Below, piece by piece: positions 1 through 6,539 of a stretch of 6,983 nt of DNA. The first letter of the stretch is position 1, and the number at the start of each line of letters is the position of its first letter. The translations under genes were made by a program, and so were the position numbers. The stretch covers positions 1-6,983 of the forward strand of contig CAYFUL010000069.1 of the NCBI GenBank assembly GCA_964346375.1, read 5' to 3'. The notes beneath the pieces are model-generated. The model saw only the letters and a list, made by a program, of their open reading frames with translations, did not search any database and was not told where the DNA came from. This DNA is from CAYFUL01 sp964346375. GTDB lineage: Bacteria; Bacillota; Clostridia; Tissierellales; Peptoniphilaceae.

Positions 1-835
1 CTATTCATACCTTGGATTTGCCCTTGGGACATTTGAAGATGGAAAGGTTATAACTAATCCAGATGCAAAGATGGCAAATGTAAATCTAAGAAAGGCACTA
101 GGATATGCCCTAGACCAAAAATCAGTAGGAGAGAAATTCTTTAACGGATACAATGTACTAGCAACAACATCAATCCTTCCAATATTTACAGAATTCCACA
201 ATGAGGCTATAGAAGGATATGTATATGACCCAGAAAAGTCAATGGCATTACTAGACGAAGCAGGATATAAGGACGTAGATGGAGATGGATTTAGAGAAGA
301 TCCAAATGGACAACCACTAGTAATAAATCTTGCAATGATGCAAGGTGGAGATACACAAGAGCCACTAAGCCAGTACTATTTACAATCATGGGAAGCAATA
401 GGAATAAAGGCACAACTTTCAACAGGAAGACTAATGGAAGGAAAGGTATTCTATGAAAAAGTACAAGCAGGGGATCCAGAGATAGATGTATTCCAAGCAG
501 CATGGGGAGTAGGAACAAATCCAAATCCAAAGGAAACCTATGGAAATATGGCGGCATTTAATATGTCAAGATATACAAGCCCAACTCTACAAGAGCCAAT
601 AGACAGAATATCAAGCCCAGAGGCAATAGACCCAGAGTTTTTAGCAAAGGCATACAAGGATTTCCAACAAGTGCTATTTGAAGAAGCACCAGTAATACCA
701 GTACAGTGGAGAACAGAGTGGACATTAGTAAATAAACGTGTACTAAATGTAGATGCAGGATATGGAAATACAGGAAAGACACAACAAGGCTCCGGTTCAT
801 GGCAAGTAACAGCAGATAAATCATTAGAGCAATAA
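1..835 (+). CDS. oppA: Oligopeptide ABC transporter substrate-binding protein, C-terminal part (5' end outside window)
   Basis: The frame is already open at base 2 (visible protein begins YSYLGFALGT) and runs 277 codons to TAA at 833-835, so the true start, signal peptide and lipobox lie upstream of the window. An internal ATG at base 71 is not the real start, because the coding frame is continuous before it. The protein matches the C-terminal half of the SBP_bac_5 (OppA/DppA) family. Visible landmarks are VNLRKALGYALDQ, which resembles the conserved 'R.A...AID' helix, then YDPEKSMALLDEAGYKDVDGDGFRED, then QSWEAIGIKAQL, and a late EAPVIPVQWR segment. By family knowledge it would be a membrane-anchored lipoprotein outside the cell that hands peptides to an OppBCDF permease; none of those genes is in view. 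Full-length relatives are about 550-600 residues, so about half is visible. Codons are strongly A-ending: 11 of 12 Ile codons are ATA. The family is secure; the peptide specificity cannot be read. Confidence 0.9.
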   Translation, partial: YSYLGFALGTFEDGKVITNPDAKMANVNLRKALGYALDQKSVGEKFFNGYNVLATTSILPIFTEFHNEAIEGYVYDPEKSMALLDEAGYKDVDGDGFREDPNGQPLVINLAMMQGGDTQEPLSQYYLQSWEAIGIKAQLSTGRLMEGKVFYEKVQAGDPEIDVFQAAWGVGTNPNPKETYGNMAAFNMSRYTSPTLQEPIDRISSPEAIDPEFLAKAYKDFQQVLFEEAPVIPVQWRTEWTLVNKRVLNVDAGYGNTGKTQQGSGSWQVTADKSLEQ

Positions 836-1038
836 ATAGAAACCTAGAGGCTGTTGCAAAGCCCAAATAAATAAAAAGACGAGGAAAGTAAAAAAAAACT
901 CGTCTTTTTTGTAGTTGACCTTGAAAAAATAATTGTCTATTAAAGTGATTTCATTTAAAGTAAATATATCTATTAAAAGTTTATAAATATCATTAAAATT
1001 AAAGTTTATTTCTATATGATGTTACAGAATAGAATTAT
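836..1038. other. Convergent intergenic region, about 200 bases
   Basis: This gap between the 3' ends of oppA and pyrC holds a short hairpin-like GGCT-GTTGCAA-AGCC (849-863), the strong bidirectional terminator (873-910) and a very A+T-rich tail with no credible gene. A promoter-like TTGACC-N17-TATTAA (915-943, + strand) is present but weak. The left arm of the inverted repeat over the pyrC stop starts at 1022. Confidence 0.7.
873..910. terminator. Bidirectional intrinsic terminator between convergent oppA and pyrC
   Basis: The 11-base arm AAAAAGACGAG (873-883) pairs perfectly with CTCGTCTTTTT (899-909) around a 15-base A-rich loop. On the + strand the stem is followed by a T run ending at 910, which fits termination of the oppA transcript. 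On the - strand the complement of the A run at 873-877 supplies the U tract, so the same element can stop transcription arriving from pyrC. It lies 37 bases after the oppA stop. Confidence 0.9.
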
Positions 1039-1049
1039 TTATTCTGTAA
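1022..1049. repeat. Perfect 10-bp inverted repeat spanning the pyrC stop codon
   Basis: TTACAGAATA (1022-1031) is the exact reverse complement of TATTCTGTAA (1040-1049), with an 8-base spacer. The right arm covers the last codons of pyrC and the stop codon falls at the arm/loop boundary (1039-1041). On the - strand no U tract follows, so it is not a classic rho-independent terminator for pyrC. On the + strand a run of seven T follows about 8 bases after the stem (1058-1064). It may be an mRNA 3'-end stability hairpin; the role is inferred. Confidence 0.55.
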
Positions 1050-2313
1050 ACACCATATTTTTTTGTACTATTCCTGATGCAATTGTATATACTACTCTTC
1101 CCTTTAGTTTCTCTCCTAGAAATGGTGTGTTACTTGATTTGGAGTTGGTTTTATTATAGATATATTCTTCCTCTGGATTAAATACTACTATATCTGCTCT
1201 ACTTCCAACTTTTAATGTGCCGGCGGGTAGGTTGTAAAATTTAGCTGGATTTGTACTCATTAGTTCTATTAATCTATTTATGGTAATTATTTTTTTATCC
1301 ACTAGGTTCATTATTCCAAGGCTAAGTGCCGTTTCTAGTCCTGTTATACCACTTGGGGCTTTTGTAAATTCTCTGTCATTTTCCTCCTTGCTATGTGGCG
1401 CGTGGTCTGTTGCTATTATTTCTATTGTGCCGTCGGCTATTGCCTCTTGTATTTTTTCTACGTCCCATTTTGTTCGAAGAGGTGGGTTCATTTTTGCATT
1501 GGTTCCATGTTCTAGTACTGCTTCTTCTGTAAGGGTAAAGTGGTGTGGTGTTACTTCTGCTTCTACTTTTGCTCCTAGTTTTTTTCCTAGGCGAATATAT
1601 TCCACTCCTACTCCTGTGGAAATATGTTGAATATCTAATTTTACTCCTACTGCGTGGGCAAGGGCTACATCTCGTCCTATAAAGGAACTTTCTGATTCTG
1701 TCGGCGCTCCTATTAATCCTAGTTTTTTTGATACCTCTCCCTCATTTATTCCTGGGTTTCCTATTAGACTTGGGTCCTCTTCGTGGAGGGAGATGGGTAG
1801 TTCTAATGCTTTCGCTCTTTTCATCCCCTCTAGTAACAGACTTGTACTACTTACTGGAAATCCATCGTCTGAAAATCCCACTACCCCTGCTTTTTTTAGT
1901 TCCTCTAATTCTGTAAGCTTCTCTCCCTTTAATCCATAGGTTAATGCTGCTACTGTATATATTTGTATCTTAGACTCTTTTGCCCGCGTTAAAAAGGCTT
2001 CTACGGCTTCTACGCTATCCATTACAGGGATGGTATTTGCCATTGCTACCAGGGTTGTATAACCTCCTGCTAGAGCTGCTTCTGTTGCAGTAAAAATATC
2101 TTCCTTGTAGGTCTGCCCTGGGTCTCTTAAATGTACGTGTACATCTACAAATCCTGGAGCTGATATTAATCCTGTTCCATCTATTACTTCTTCGTCTTCG
2201 TATTCTTCTTTTAAGTCTCCAATTTTTTCTATAAGTCCATTTTTTATTAGTATGTCCGTTACTTCGTCTCTATTGGTAGACGGATCTATTACTCGCGAAT
2301 TTTTGATTATCAT
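1039..2313 (-). CDS. pyrC: Dihydroorotase, class I (Bacillus type)
   Basis: This is a 424-residue amidohydrolase that cyclises N-carbamoyl-L-aspartate to L-dihydroorotate, the third step of de novo UMP synthesis, in the cytosol. The zinc-site signature DVHVHLRDPGQTYKEDI carries His59 and His61. GFSDDG (Asp149/150) matches the metal-bridging aspartate of class I enzymes. His177 (SLHEED), His230 (QHIST), the substrate-binding NPPLR (276-280) and the catalytic ATDHAPHSKEE (Asp303) are all present. The length is close to the roughly 425-430 residues usual for this class, and nothing essential is missing. ATG at 2313 is preceded by a strong AGGAGG about 7 bases upstream. The start overlaps the stop of the upstream membrane-protein gene as ATGA, which implies translational coupling. 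No other pyr genes are in the window, and the short promoter-proximal leader leaves no room for a PyrR-type attenuator. The product call is secure. Confidence 0.97.
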   Translation of the reverse strand: MIIKNSRVIDPSTNRDEVTDILIKNGLIEKIGDLKEEYEDEEVIDGTGLISAPGFVDVHVHLRDPGQTYKEDIFTATEAALAGGYTTLVAMANTIPVMDSVEAVEAFLTRAKESKIQIYTVAALTYGLKGEKLTELEELKKAGVVGFSDDGFPVSSTSLLLEGMKRAKALELPISLHEEDPSLIGNPGINEGEVSKKLGLIGAPTESESSFIGRDVALAHAVGVKLDIQHISTGVGVEYIRLGKKLGAKVEAEVTPHHFTLTEEAVLEHGTNAKMNPPLRTKWDVEKIQEAIADGTIEIIATDHAPHSKEENDREFTKAPSGITGLETALSLGIMNLVDKKIITINRLIELMSTNPAKFYNLPAGTLKVGSRADIVVFNPEEEYIYNKTNSKSSNTPFLGEKLKGRVVYTIASGIVQKNMVFTE

Positions 2314-2921
2314 TTTTCCCTCCTATTTTCTATGGTGAAAACTATATACATAGATAGTATTAGAAATTGTATTGCCGAAAAGACTCCTATATTTAACAAA
2401 TTGTCTTGAAAATATTCCCTTGCTAGATTTATTAATTGGAGTAGCTCTGTTTTCGTTCTAAATCCAGTTCGTTTTGATAGTAGGTAGATATAATTTCCTA
2501 CTCCGCTGTAAATGCTTATTAGCAATGTATAGATAAAAGTCCCTATAAATGTTCTATTTAATTTTAATAGCTTTAGATGATTTAACAGTACTTCTGCTGT
2601 AAGTGTATATGTGTAGATAAATATTGAGATATACTGTGCAAATATTATCCACTTGGTGTACTTAGTTGCGTCTATACTAAATAGACTTGCTCCTAAAAAG
2701 TAGTCCATTAGTGGAAGTCCTACTGGAAATAGAATAAGGTTTAATAGATAAAAGAGTACTTTTACGGAGATTTTATTTGAAATACCTAGTATTAAACTTA
2801 TATAGTAGCCTACAATTGTTACTCCTAAGTATATTACAAGGCTTCTATCTAGTTTAAGTCCAACTATTAGCCCCATAAATCCTATGTAAATTATTCCGTA
2901 AAAAAATGCCTTTCTATTCAT
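2310..2921 (-). CDS. Unrecognised six-helix integral membrane protein, coupled to pyrC
   Basis: This is a 203-residue protein that I cannot assign to a family. By eye it has six hydrophobic helices at about residues 5-22, 27-47, 52-71, 91-112, 125-147 and 175-197. It has a short basic N-terminus (MNRK), no signal-peptide cleavage site, a charged linker at about 149-173 (KRTGFRTKTELLQLINLAREYFQD) and a basic tail (ENRREK). No catalytic motif, ATP-binding motif or known transporter signature was recognised. The start is the ATG at 2921, because GGAGGAAG lies just before it; an in-frame GTG four codons earlier sits inside that ribosome binding site. The gene ends in the ATGA that starts pyrC, so the two are one transcription unit and pyrC probably depends on its translation. 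A role in pyrimidine uptake or membrane physiology is only a guess from position. Confidence 0.8.
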   Translation of the reverse strand: MNRKAFFYGIIYIGFMGLIVGLKLDRSLVIYLGVTIVGYYISLILGISNKISVKVLFYLLNLILFPVGLPLMDYFLGASLFSIDATKYTKWIIFAQYISIFIYTYTLTAEVLLNHLKLLKLNRTFIGTFIYTLLISIYSGVGNYIYLLSKRTGFRTKTELLQLINLAREYFQDNLLNIGVFSAIQFLILSMYIVFTIENRREK

Positions 2922-2937
2922 AACTTCCTCCACCTTG

Positions 2938-2966
2938 ATTTTAATTTATGTATTTACCACTGTCAA
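2938..2966 (-). promoter_or_regulatory. Sigma-A-type promoter for the membrane protein-pyrC unit
   Basis: Reading the - strand, a consensus -35 TTGACA (complement of 2961-2966) is followed after exactly 17 bases by TAAAAT (complement of 2938-2943), which matches the -10 consensus at five of six positions. The expected start is near 2931, only about 10 bases before the ATG, so the transcript would begin almost at the Shine-Dalgarno sequence. Confidence 0.8.
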
Positions 2967-2997
2967 TTGGGATAAAATTCAACCCATCTTTAAAAAA

Positions 2998-3006
2998 TGC
3001 TATAAT
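2998..3006 (+). promoter_or_regulatory. Extended -10 promoter for the SDR gene
   Basis: TGCTATAAT is a perfect extended -10 (TGn plus TATAAT). A weak -35, TTCAAC at 2978-2983, is correctly spaced at 17 bases. The expected start is near 3013-3015, about 10 bases before the ATG at 3024. The promoter diverges from the pyrC-unit promoter; the two -35 regions are about 11 bases apart. Confidence 0.7.
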
Positions 3007-3023
3007 TATTTTTGAGGTGAATT

Positions 3024-3767
3024 ATGAAAATAAAGACAGTTTTAATTACAGGTTCTTCTAGGGGAATTGGTGCCGCTATTGCAAAACGACTTGCAGATAG
3101 TGAAACGCCATATAGAATTATTATTAACTACAATAGTTCTGAAGATAGGGCAAGAGAGGTTGTAGAGTATATTAGAAGTAAGGGCAAGGACGCAATTATG
3201 ATTAAGGCAGATGTTTCAAACTACGAGGAAGTTAGGGCGATGTTTGACGAAGTGCAGAGACGTTTTAAAAAGGTGGATATTCTTATAAATAATGCTGGAA
3301 TTGCATTTAACGAACTATTTCAAGATATTTCCCTTGAACATTGGAACTCTGTATTTGGTGTAAATGTAAATGGAACTTTTCACGCAACAAAGTGTGTAAT
3401 AGATTCTATGCTTTCAAATCATGAGGGAGTTATTTTAAATGTGGCATCAATGTGGGGCTTAGTAGGTTGTGCAAATGAAGTATGTTACGCTGCAACTAAG
3501 GCTGCTATAATTTCCATGACTAAATCCCTTGCAAAGGAAGTTGGTTTTTCAAATATAAGGGTAAATGCCATTGCCCCTGGTGCAATTGATACAGAGATGT
3601 TAGATCAACTTGATTCATCTGTACTTGATGCAGTAAAGGATGAGACTCCTCGTGGACGACTTGGTACTCCAGAGGAAGTTGCAGAACTTTGCGAGTACTT
3701 AATTTCCGATAGGGCTTCTTTTATTACAGGATCTGTATTTTCTATGACAGGTGGTCTTGTAATTTAA
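3024..3767 (+). CDS. NAD(P)H-dependent short-chain dehydrogenase/reductase, FabG-like
   Basis: This is a 247-residue classical SDR with a Rossmann fold. TGSSRGIG (9-16) is the nucleotide-binding glycine motif; Arg13 in it is typical of NADPH-preferring enzymes. Asp63-Val64 fits the adenine pocket and NNAG spans 89-92. The catalytic tetrad is complete: Asn114, Ser142, Tyr155 and Lys159 (YAATK). IAPGAIDTEM (183-192) and the C-terminal FSMTGGLVI are also standard. The length equals that of FabG (about 245), so 3-oxoacyl-ACP reductase is the nearest general match. No fatty-acid genes are nearby, however, so the substrate is open and no gene symbol is given. GAGGTG precedes the ATG by about 5 bases. 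The gene has its own promoter and is separated from panB by 124 bases that hold a second promoter. About 19 of 24 Ile codons are ATT, unlike oppA. The family is certain; the substrate is unknown. Confidence 0.93.
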   Translation: MKIKTVLITGSSRGIGAAIAKRLADSETPYRIIINYNSSEDRAREVVEYIRSKGKDAIMIKADVSNYEEVRAMFDEVQRRFKKVDILINNAGIAFNELFQDISLEHWNSVFGVNVNGTFHATKCVIDSMLSNHEGVILNVASMWGLVGCANEVCYAATKAAIISMTKSLAKEVGFSNIRVNAIAPGAIDTEMLDQLDSSVLDAVKDETPRGRLGTPEEVAELCEYLISDRASFITGSVFSMTGGLVI

Positions 3768-3835
3768 CATTGAATTTATTTTATACAATACTAAATTTAA
3801 TTTGAGTTTAGCAACTACTTTCCTGGGTATTTTAA

Positions 3836-3844
3836 TGGTATAAT
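3836..3844 (+). promoter_or_regulatory. Extended -10 promoter of the panB-yhdT-panF operon
   Basis: TGGTATAAT is a perfect extended -10 (TGn at 3836-3838, TATAAT at 3839-3844). No good -35 is seen at the correct distance, which is common for extended -10 promoters. The expected start is near 3851, giving a leader of about 40 bases before panB. Confidence 0.75.
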
Positions 3845-3851
3845 AAACTAA

Positions 3852-3867
3852 ATTGGTAATTGCCAAT
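3852..3867 (+). promoter_or_regulatory. Operator-like palindrome at the panB transcription start
   Basis: ATTGGTAATTGCCAAT is a 16-base dyad in which 14 bases are symmetric; only the pair at 3857/3862 (T and G) breaks it. It begins about 8 bases after the -10 box, at the predicted transcription start, where a bound repressor would block initiation. It lies before the ribosome binding site (3881-3886) and has no U tract, so it is not a terminator. The regulator is unknown; operator function is inferred from position and symmetry. Confidence 0.5.
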
Positions 3868-3891
3868 AATTTAAATATTAAGGAGGAAATT

Positions 3892-4725
3892 ATGGCAAAG
3901 ACAAAGAAGACAATCTTAGACTTTAAAAAGTACAAGGAAGAGGGTAAGAAGATGAGTTATGTAACCGCATACGATTACACAACTGCTTCTATTGTTGATG
4001 AAAGTGATGTTGATATTATTCTAGTTGGAGATTCTCTAGGAATGATTATGCTAGGATATAACTCTACCGAGTCTGTAACTATGGACGATATGGTTCATCA
4101 TATTAGACCTGTAGTTAAAGGCGCACCAAACACTTGGATAATTGGAGATATGCCATTTGGATCCTACCAAGAGTCTGACGAGCAAGCTGTAAGAAATGCA
4201 GTAAGACTTATTAAAGAAACTAACTGTGACTCTGTTAAACTTGAAGGTGGAGTTGAAATGATCTCCAGAATTAAGGCTATTGCTAACGCGGGAATTAATG
4301 TATGCGGACATATTGGACTTACTCCTCAAACTGCATCTGCCCTTGGCGGATTTAAGGTTCAAGGTGGAACTCCTGAGTCTGCAAAGAAATTAATTGAAGA
4401 TGCAAAGGCACTTGAAGAAGCTGGATGCTATGGTCTTGTACTAGAATGTGTTCCATCTGTAGTAGGTAAGGCTGTTACTGAGGCTGTTTCTATTCCTGTA
4501 ATGGGTATTGGAGCTGGACCTCATGTTGATACTCAAGTTCTTGTTACTCAAGATTTACTCGGTATGTACGGTGATTTCAAACCTAAATTTGTAAAGATAT
4601 TTGCAAATGTTAGACAGGTTATGGTTGATGGATTAAATAAATTCCATGAAGAGTCTCTAAGTGGAGAGTTTCCATCTGAAGAATATAGCTTTAATAAGGC
4701 AGTAGATATTCCTAAGCTTTATTAA
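3892..4725 (+). CDS. panB: 3-methyl-2-oxobutanoate hydroxymethyltransferase (ketopantoate synthase)
   Basis: PanB transfers a hydroxymethyl group from 5,10-methylene-tetrahydrofolate to 2-oxoisovalerate, giving ketopantoate, the first committed step to pantothenate and coenzyme A. The 277-residue protein has the family's full length and motifs: TAYDY (25-29), VGDSLGM (45-51, Mg-binding Asp47), GDMPFGSY (85-92, Asp86), VKLEGG (115-120), HIGLTPQ (140-146), the catalytic-base Glu185 in LVLECVP, and GIGAG (205-209). ATG at 3892 was chosen because AGGAGG (3881-3886) lies 5 bases upstream; an in-frame TTG at 3853 falls inside the operator-like palindrome. It is the first gene of panB-yhdT-panF, 21 bases before yhdT. 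No panC, panD or panE is in the window. The codons are T-ending (15 of 19 Ile are ATT). The call is secure. Confidence 0.98.
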   Translation: MAKTKKTILDFKKYKEEGKKMSYVTAYDYTTASIVDESDVDIILVGDSLGMIMLGYNSTESVTMDDMVHHIRPVVKGAPNTWIIGDMPFGSYQESDEQAVRNAVRLIKETNCDSVKLEGGVEMISRIKAIANAGINVCGHIGLTPQTASALGGFKVQGGTPESAKKLIEDAKALEEAGCYGLVLECVPSVVGKAVTEAVSIPVMGIGAGPHVDTQVLVTQDLLGMYGDFKPKFVKIFANVRQVMVDGLNKFHEESLSGEFPSEEYSFNKAVDIPKLY

Positions 4726-4746
4726 TTGACAAAAGGGGAGGATATT

Positions 4747-5040
4747 ATGGATTCCAATACTAATAAGGCCCCTAAGTTGACAGAAAAGGAAAGAAATCAA
4801 CAAATTAATAAGGAAGCATTTATCTCAATGGTACTTTATGCTCTATTTTTTATTTGGTGGTATGTAACTGGTTATGGTTTAGGCGGAGGAGATCCCTCTA
4901 CCTATACTTACGTTATGGGACTACCAATGTGGTTCTTCTTAAGCTCTGTCCTGGGCTATGTACTTTTTGTAGTGGCTACAATTTTTGTAGTAAAGGCATT
5001 TTTTAAAGACTTTGACTTAGGAGGGGAAGATTATGAGTAG
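4747..5040 (+). CDS. yhdT: YhdT family (DUF997) small membrane protein, PanF partner
   Basis: This is a 97-residue protein with a polar, charged N-terminus (about 1-24), two membrane helices (about 25-43 and 61-82) and an acidic tail (DFDLGGEDYE). Length, two-helix layout, the GLPMWF motif just before helix 2 (58-63) and the position directly upstream of panF match E. coli YhdT, which is likewise encoded next to panF. The biochemical role is not established; a small accessory subunit of the symporter is the usual assumption. The ATG at 4747 has GGGGAGG 5 bases upstream; an in-frame TTG at 4726, abutting the panB stop, has no such site and is rejected. The 3' end overlaps panF by 8 bases, so translation is probably coupled. 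Family assignment rests on layout, motif and context. Confidence 0.85.
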   Translation: MDSNTNKAPKLTEKERNQQINKEAFISMVLYALFFIWWYVTGYGLGGGDPSTYTYVMGLPMWFFLSSVLGYVLFVVATIFVVKAFFKDFDLGGEDYE

Positions 5041-6532
5041 TTATAATTTAATTGTAGTTGCAGTTCTTGCACTATATCTTCTTGCAAACCTAGGAATTGG
5101 TCTTTATATATCTAAGAAACAGGCACAAATTGATGCGACTGAAGGTAAGGGATTTATTAATAACTACTTTATCGGCGGAAGAAGTATGGGTGGAGTAGTA
5201 CTTGCTATGACCCTTGTGGCAACTTTTACATCAGCGTCTAGTTTTGTAGGTGGACCTGGTGTTGCATATTCAAAAGGTCTTATATGGGTATATCTATCTA
5301 TGATTCAAGTTCCTACGGCATTTATAATCCTTGGAGTACTTGGTAAAAAATTTGCAGTAATTGCAAGAAAGACAAATGCTGTTACTGTAACAGACTATTT
5401 GAAAAGTAGGTATAAATCTGACGCAGTAGTAATAATTTCATCAATTGCCCTTGTTGTATTTTTTATAGCAACTATGATTGGACAGTTTATCGGTGGGGCA
5501 AAACTACTACAAACTGTAACAGGTCTTCCGTATATCTATGGACTTGCTGCATTTGGACTAATAGTAATTTTATATACAACTGTTGGAGGATTTAAGGCAG
5601 TTGTTACTACAGATACTATCCAAGGTTTTACAATGGTACTAGGAGCATTTATTCTACTATTTACCATCGTAAGAGTGGCAGGTGGATTTGACAATATAGT
5701 TCTTAAATTAAATGAGAGCAATCCAGTTTGGTCTGACCCAACTTCTGGTGGAACTACTCCAAAAATTTACGTAATGAGTTTTTGGATACTAGTTGGTCTT
5801 GGTGTACTTGGTCTACCTCAAACTGCAGTTAGAGGTATGGGATTTAAGGACACTAAGTCTCTACACGACGCTATGATCTATGGAACTATAGTTACTGGAT
5901 TTTTAATGTTAATAATGCATATTTCAGGTGTATTTGCTCACGCAATACTTGATCCAAGTCAAGTTATAGACTCTGACTACGTTGTACCTCAAGTTGTAAT
6001 GACCTATATGAATCCTGTACTAGCAGGACTTTTCATTGCAGCTCCCCTTTCAGCTGTAATGAGTACAGTAAGTTCTCTATTAATTCTTTCATCAGCTGCA
6101 ATAGTAAAGGATTTATATTTAAATTATGTTGCAAAGGACGTAGACAATGCACAGGCTAATATGGATAAGAAGCTATCAAGTTTTTCAATGATTGCTACAC
6201 TGGTAATAGGTCTTATAGTATTTATACTATCTATAAATCCACCGGGACTAATAGTTTATATAAATCTATTTGCCTTTGGAGGGTTAGAGTGTGCTTTCCT
6301 TTGTCCAATACTATTTGGACTGTATTGGAAGAAAGCAAACGCCACTGGAGCAATACTATCCATGGTACTAGGTACAGCAGTATTTATTTACTTTAATATT
6401 GCCAAGACAAGTTTTGGAGGACTTCATGTAATAGTTCCTTCAATAGCAATTTGTATAGTGTTATTTGTAATCGGAAGTTATTTAGGAAAACCTAGTGACG
6501 AAGAAACTTTAGAGTTATTCTTCCCTAGTTAA
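5033..6532 (+). CDS. panF: Sodium/pantothenate symporter
   Basis: This is a 499-residue sodium:solute symporter (SSF family) that imports pantothenate with Na+ across the cytoplasmic membrane. By eye it has about a dozen or more hydrophobic helices throughout. Stretches very close to E. coli PanF include YFIGGRSMGG (45-54), VLAMTLVATFTSASSFVGGPG (56-76), the QFIGGAKLL and TVGGFKAVV segments, TSGGTTPKIY-MSFWILVGLGVLGLPQTAVR in the middle, AAPLSAVMST, IVKDLYLN and FGGLE near the end. E. coli PanF is about 480 residues; the small excess lies partly in a longer polar loop at about 28-42. AGGAGGGG (5019-5026) sits 6 bases before ATG 5033. The gene starts inside the end of yhdT and closes the operon before a terminator. 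Codons shift from mixed at the 5' end to A-ending later. The call is strong. Confidence 0.96.
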   Translation: MSSYNLIVVAVLALYLLANLGIGLYISKKQAQIDATEGKGFINNYFIGGRSMGGVVLAMTLVATFTSASSFVGGPGVAYSKGLIWVYLSMIQVPTAFIILGVLGKKFAVIARKTNAVTVTDYLKSRYKSDAVVIISSIALVVFFIATMIGQFIGGAKLLQTVTGLPYIYGLAAFGLIVILYTTVGGFKAVVTTDTIQGFTMVLGAFILLFTIVRVAGGFDNIVLKLNESNPVWSDPTSGGTTPKIYVMSFWILVGLGVLGLPQTAVRGMGFKDTKSLHDAMIYGTIVTGFLMLIMHISGVFAHAILDPSQVIDSDYVVPQVVMTYMNPVLAGLFIAAPLSAVMSTVSSLLILSSAAIVKDLYLNYVAKDVDNAQANMDKKLSSFSMIATLVIGLIVFILSINPPGLIVYINLFAFGGLECAFLCPILFGLYWKKANATGAILSMVLGTAVFIYFNIAKTSFGGLHVIVPSIAICIVLFVIGSYLGKPSDEETLELFFPS

Positions 6533-6539
6533 TAAAAAG

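Noticed and set aside
291..866. Two Leu-rich open frames on the - strand under oppA
   Set aside because: Their hydrophobic composition is the by-product of reading A-rich oppA codons backwards; there are no ribosome binding sites and the + strand protein is clearly real.
1280..1630. A 116-codon open frame on the + strand inside pyrC
   Set aside because: It is antisense to a fully conserved dihydroorotase, has no ribosome binding site and resembles no family; a shadow of the real gene.
2922..2933. GTG start extending the membrane protein by four residues
   Set aside because: The GTG overlaps the GGAGG that serves the ATG at 2921, and the predicted transcription start leaves no upstream binding site.
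3769..3801. Stem-loop ATTGAATTTA / TAAATTTAAT after the SDR gene as a terminator
   Set aside because: The stem is made almost only of A-T pairs with one G-T pair and a 13-base loop, and no U tract follows; too weak to call in such A+T-rich DNA.
3853..3891. In-frame TTG start extending PanB by 13 residues
   Set aside because: It lies within the palindrome at the predicted transcription start; ATG at 3892 has AGGAGG at ideal spacing and gives the usual family N-terminus.
3768..3891. Riboswitch or leader attenuator before panB
   Set aside because: The predicted leader is only about 40 bases with one short dyad and no terminator/antiterminator pair.
4726..4746. In-frame TTG start giving a YhdT longer by seven residues
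   Set aside because: TTG abuts the panB stop and lacks a spaced ribosome binding site, while ATG at 4747 has GGGGAGG five bases upstream.
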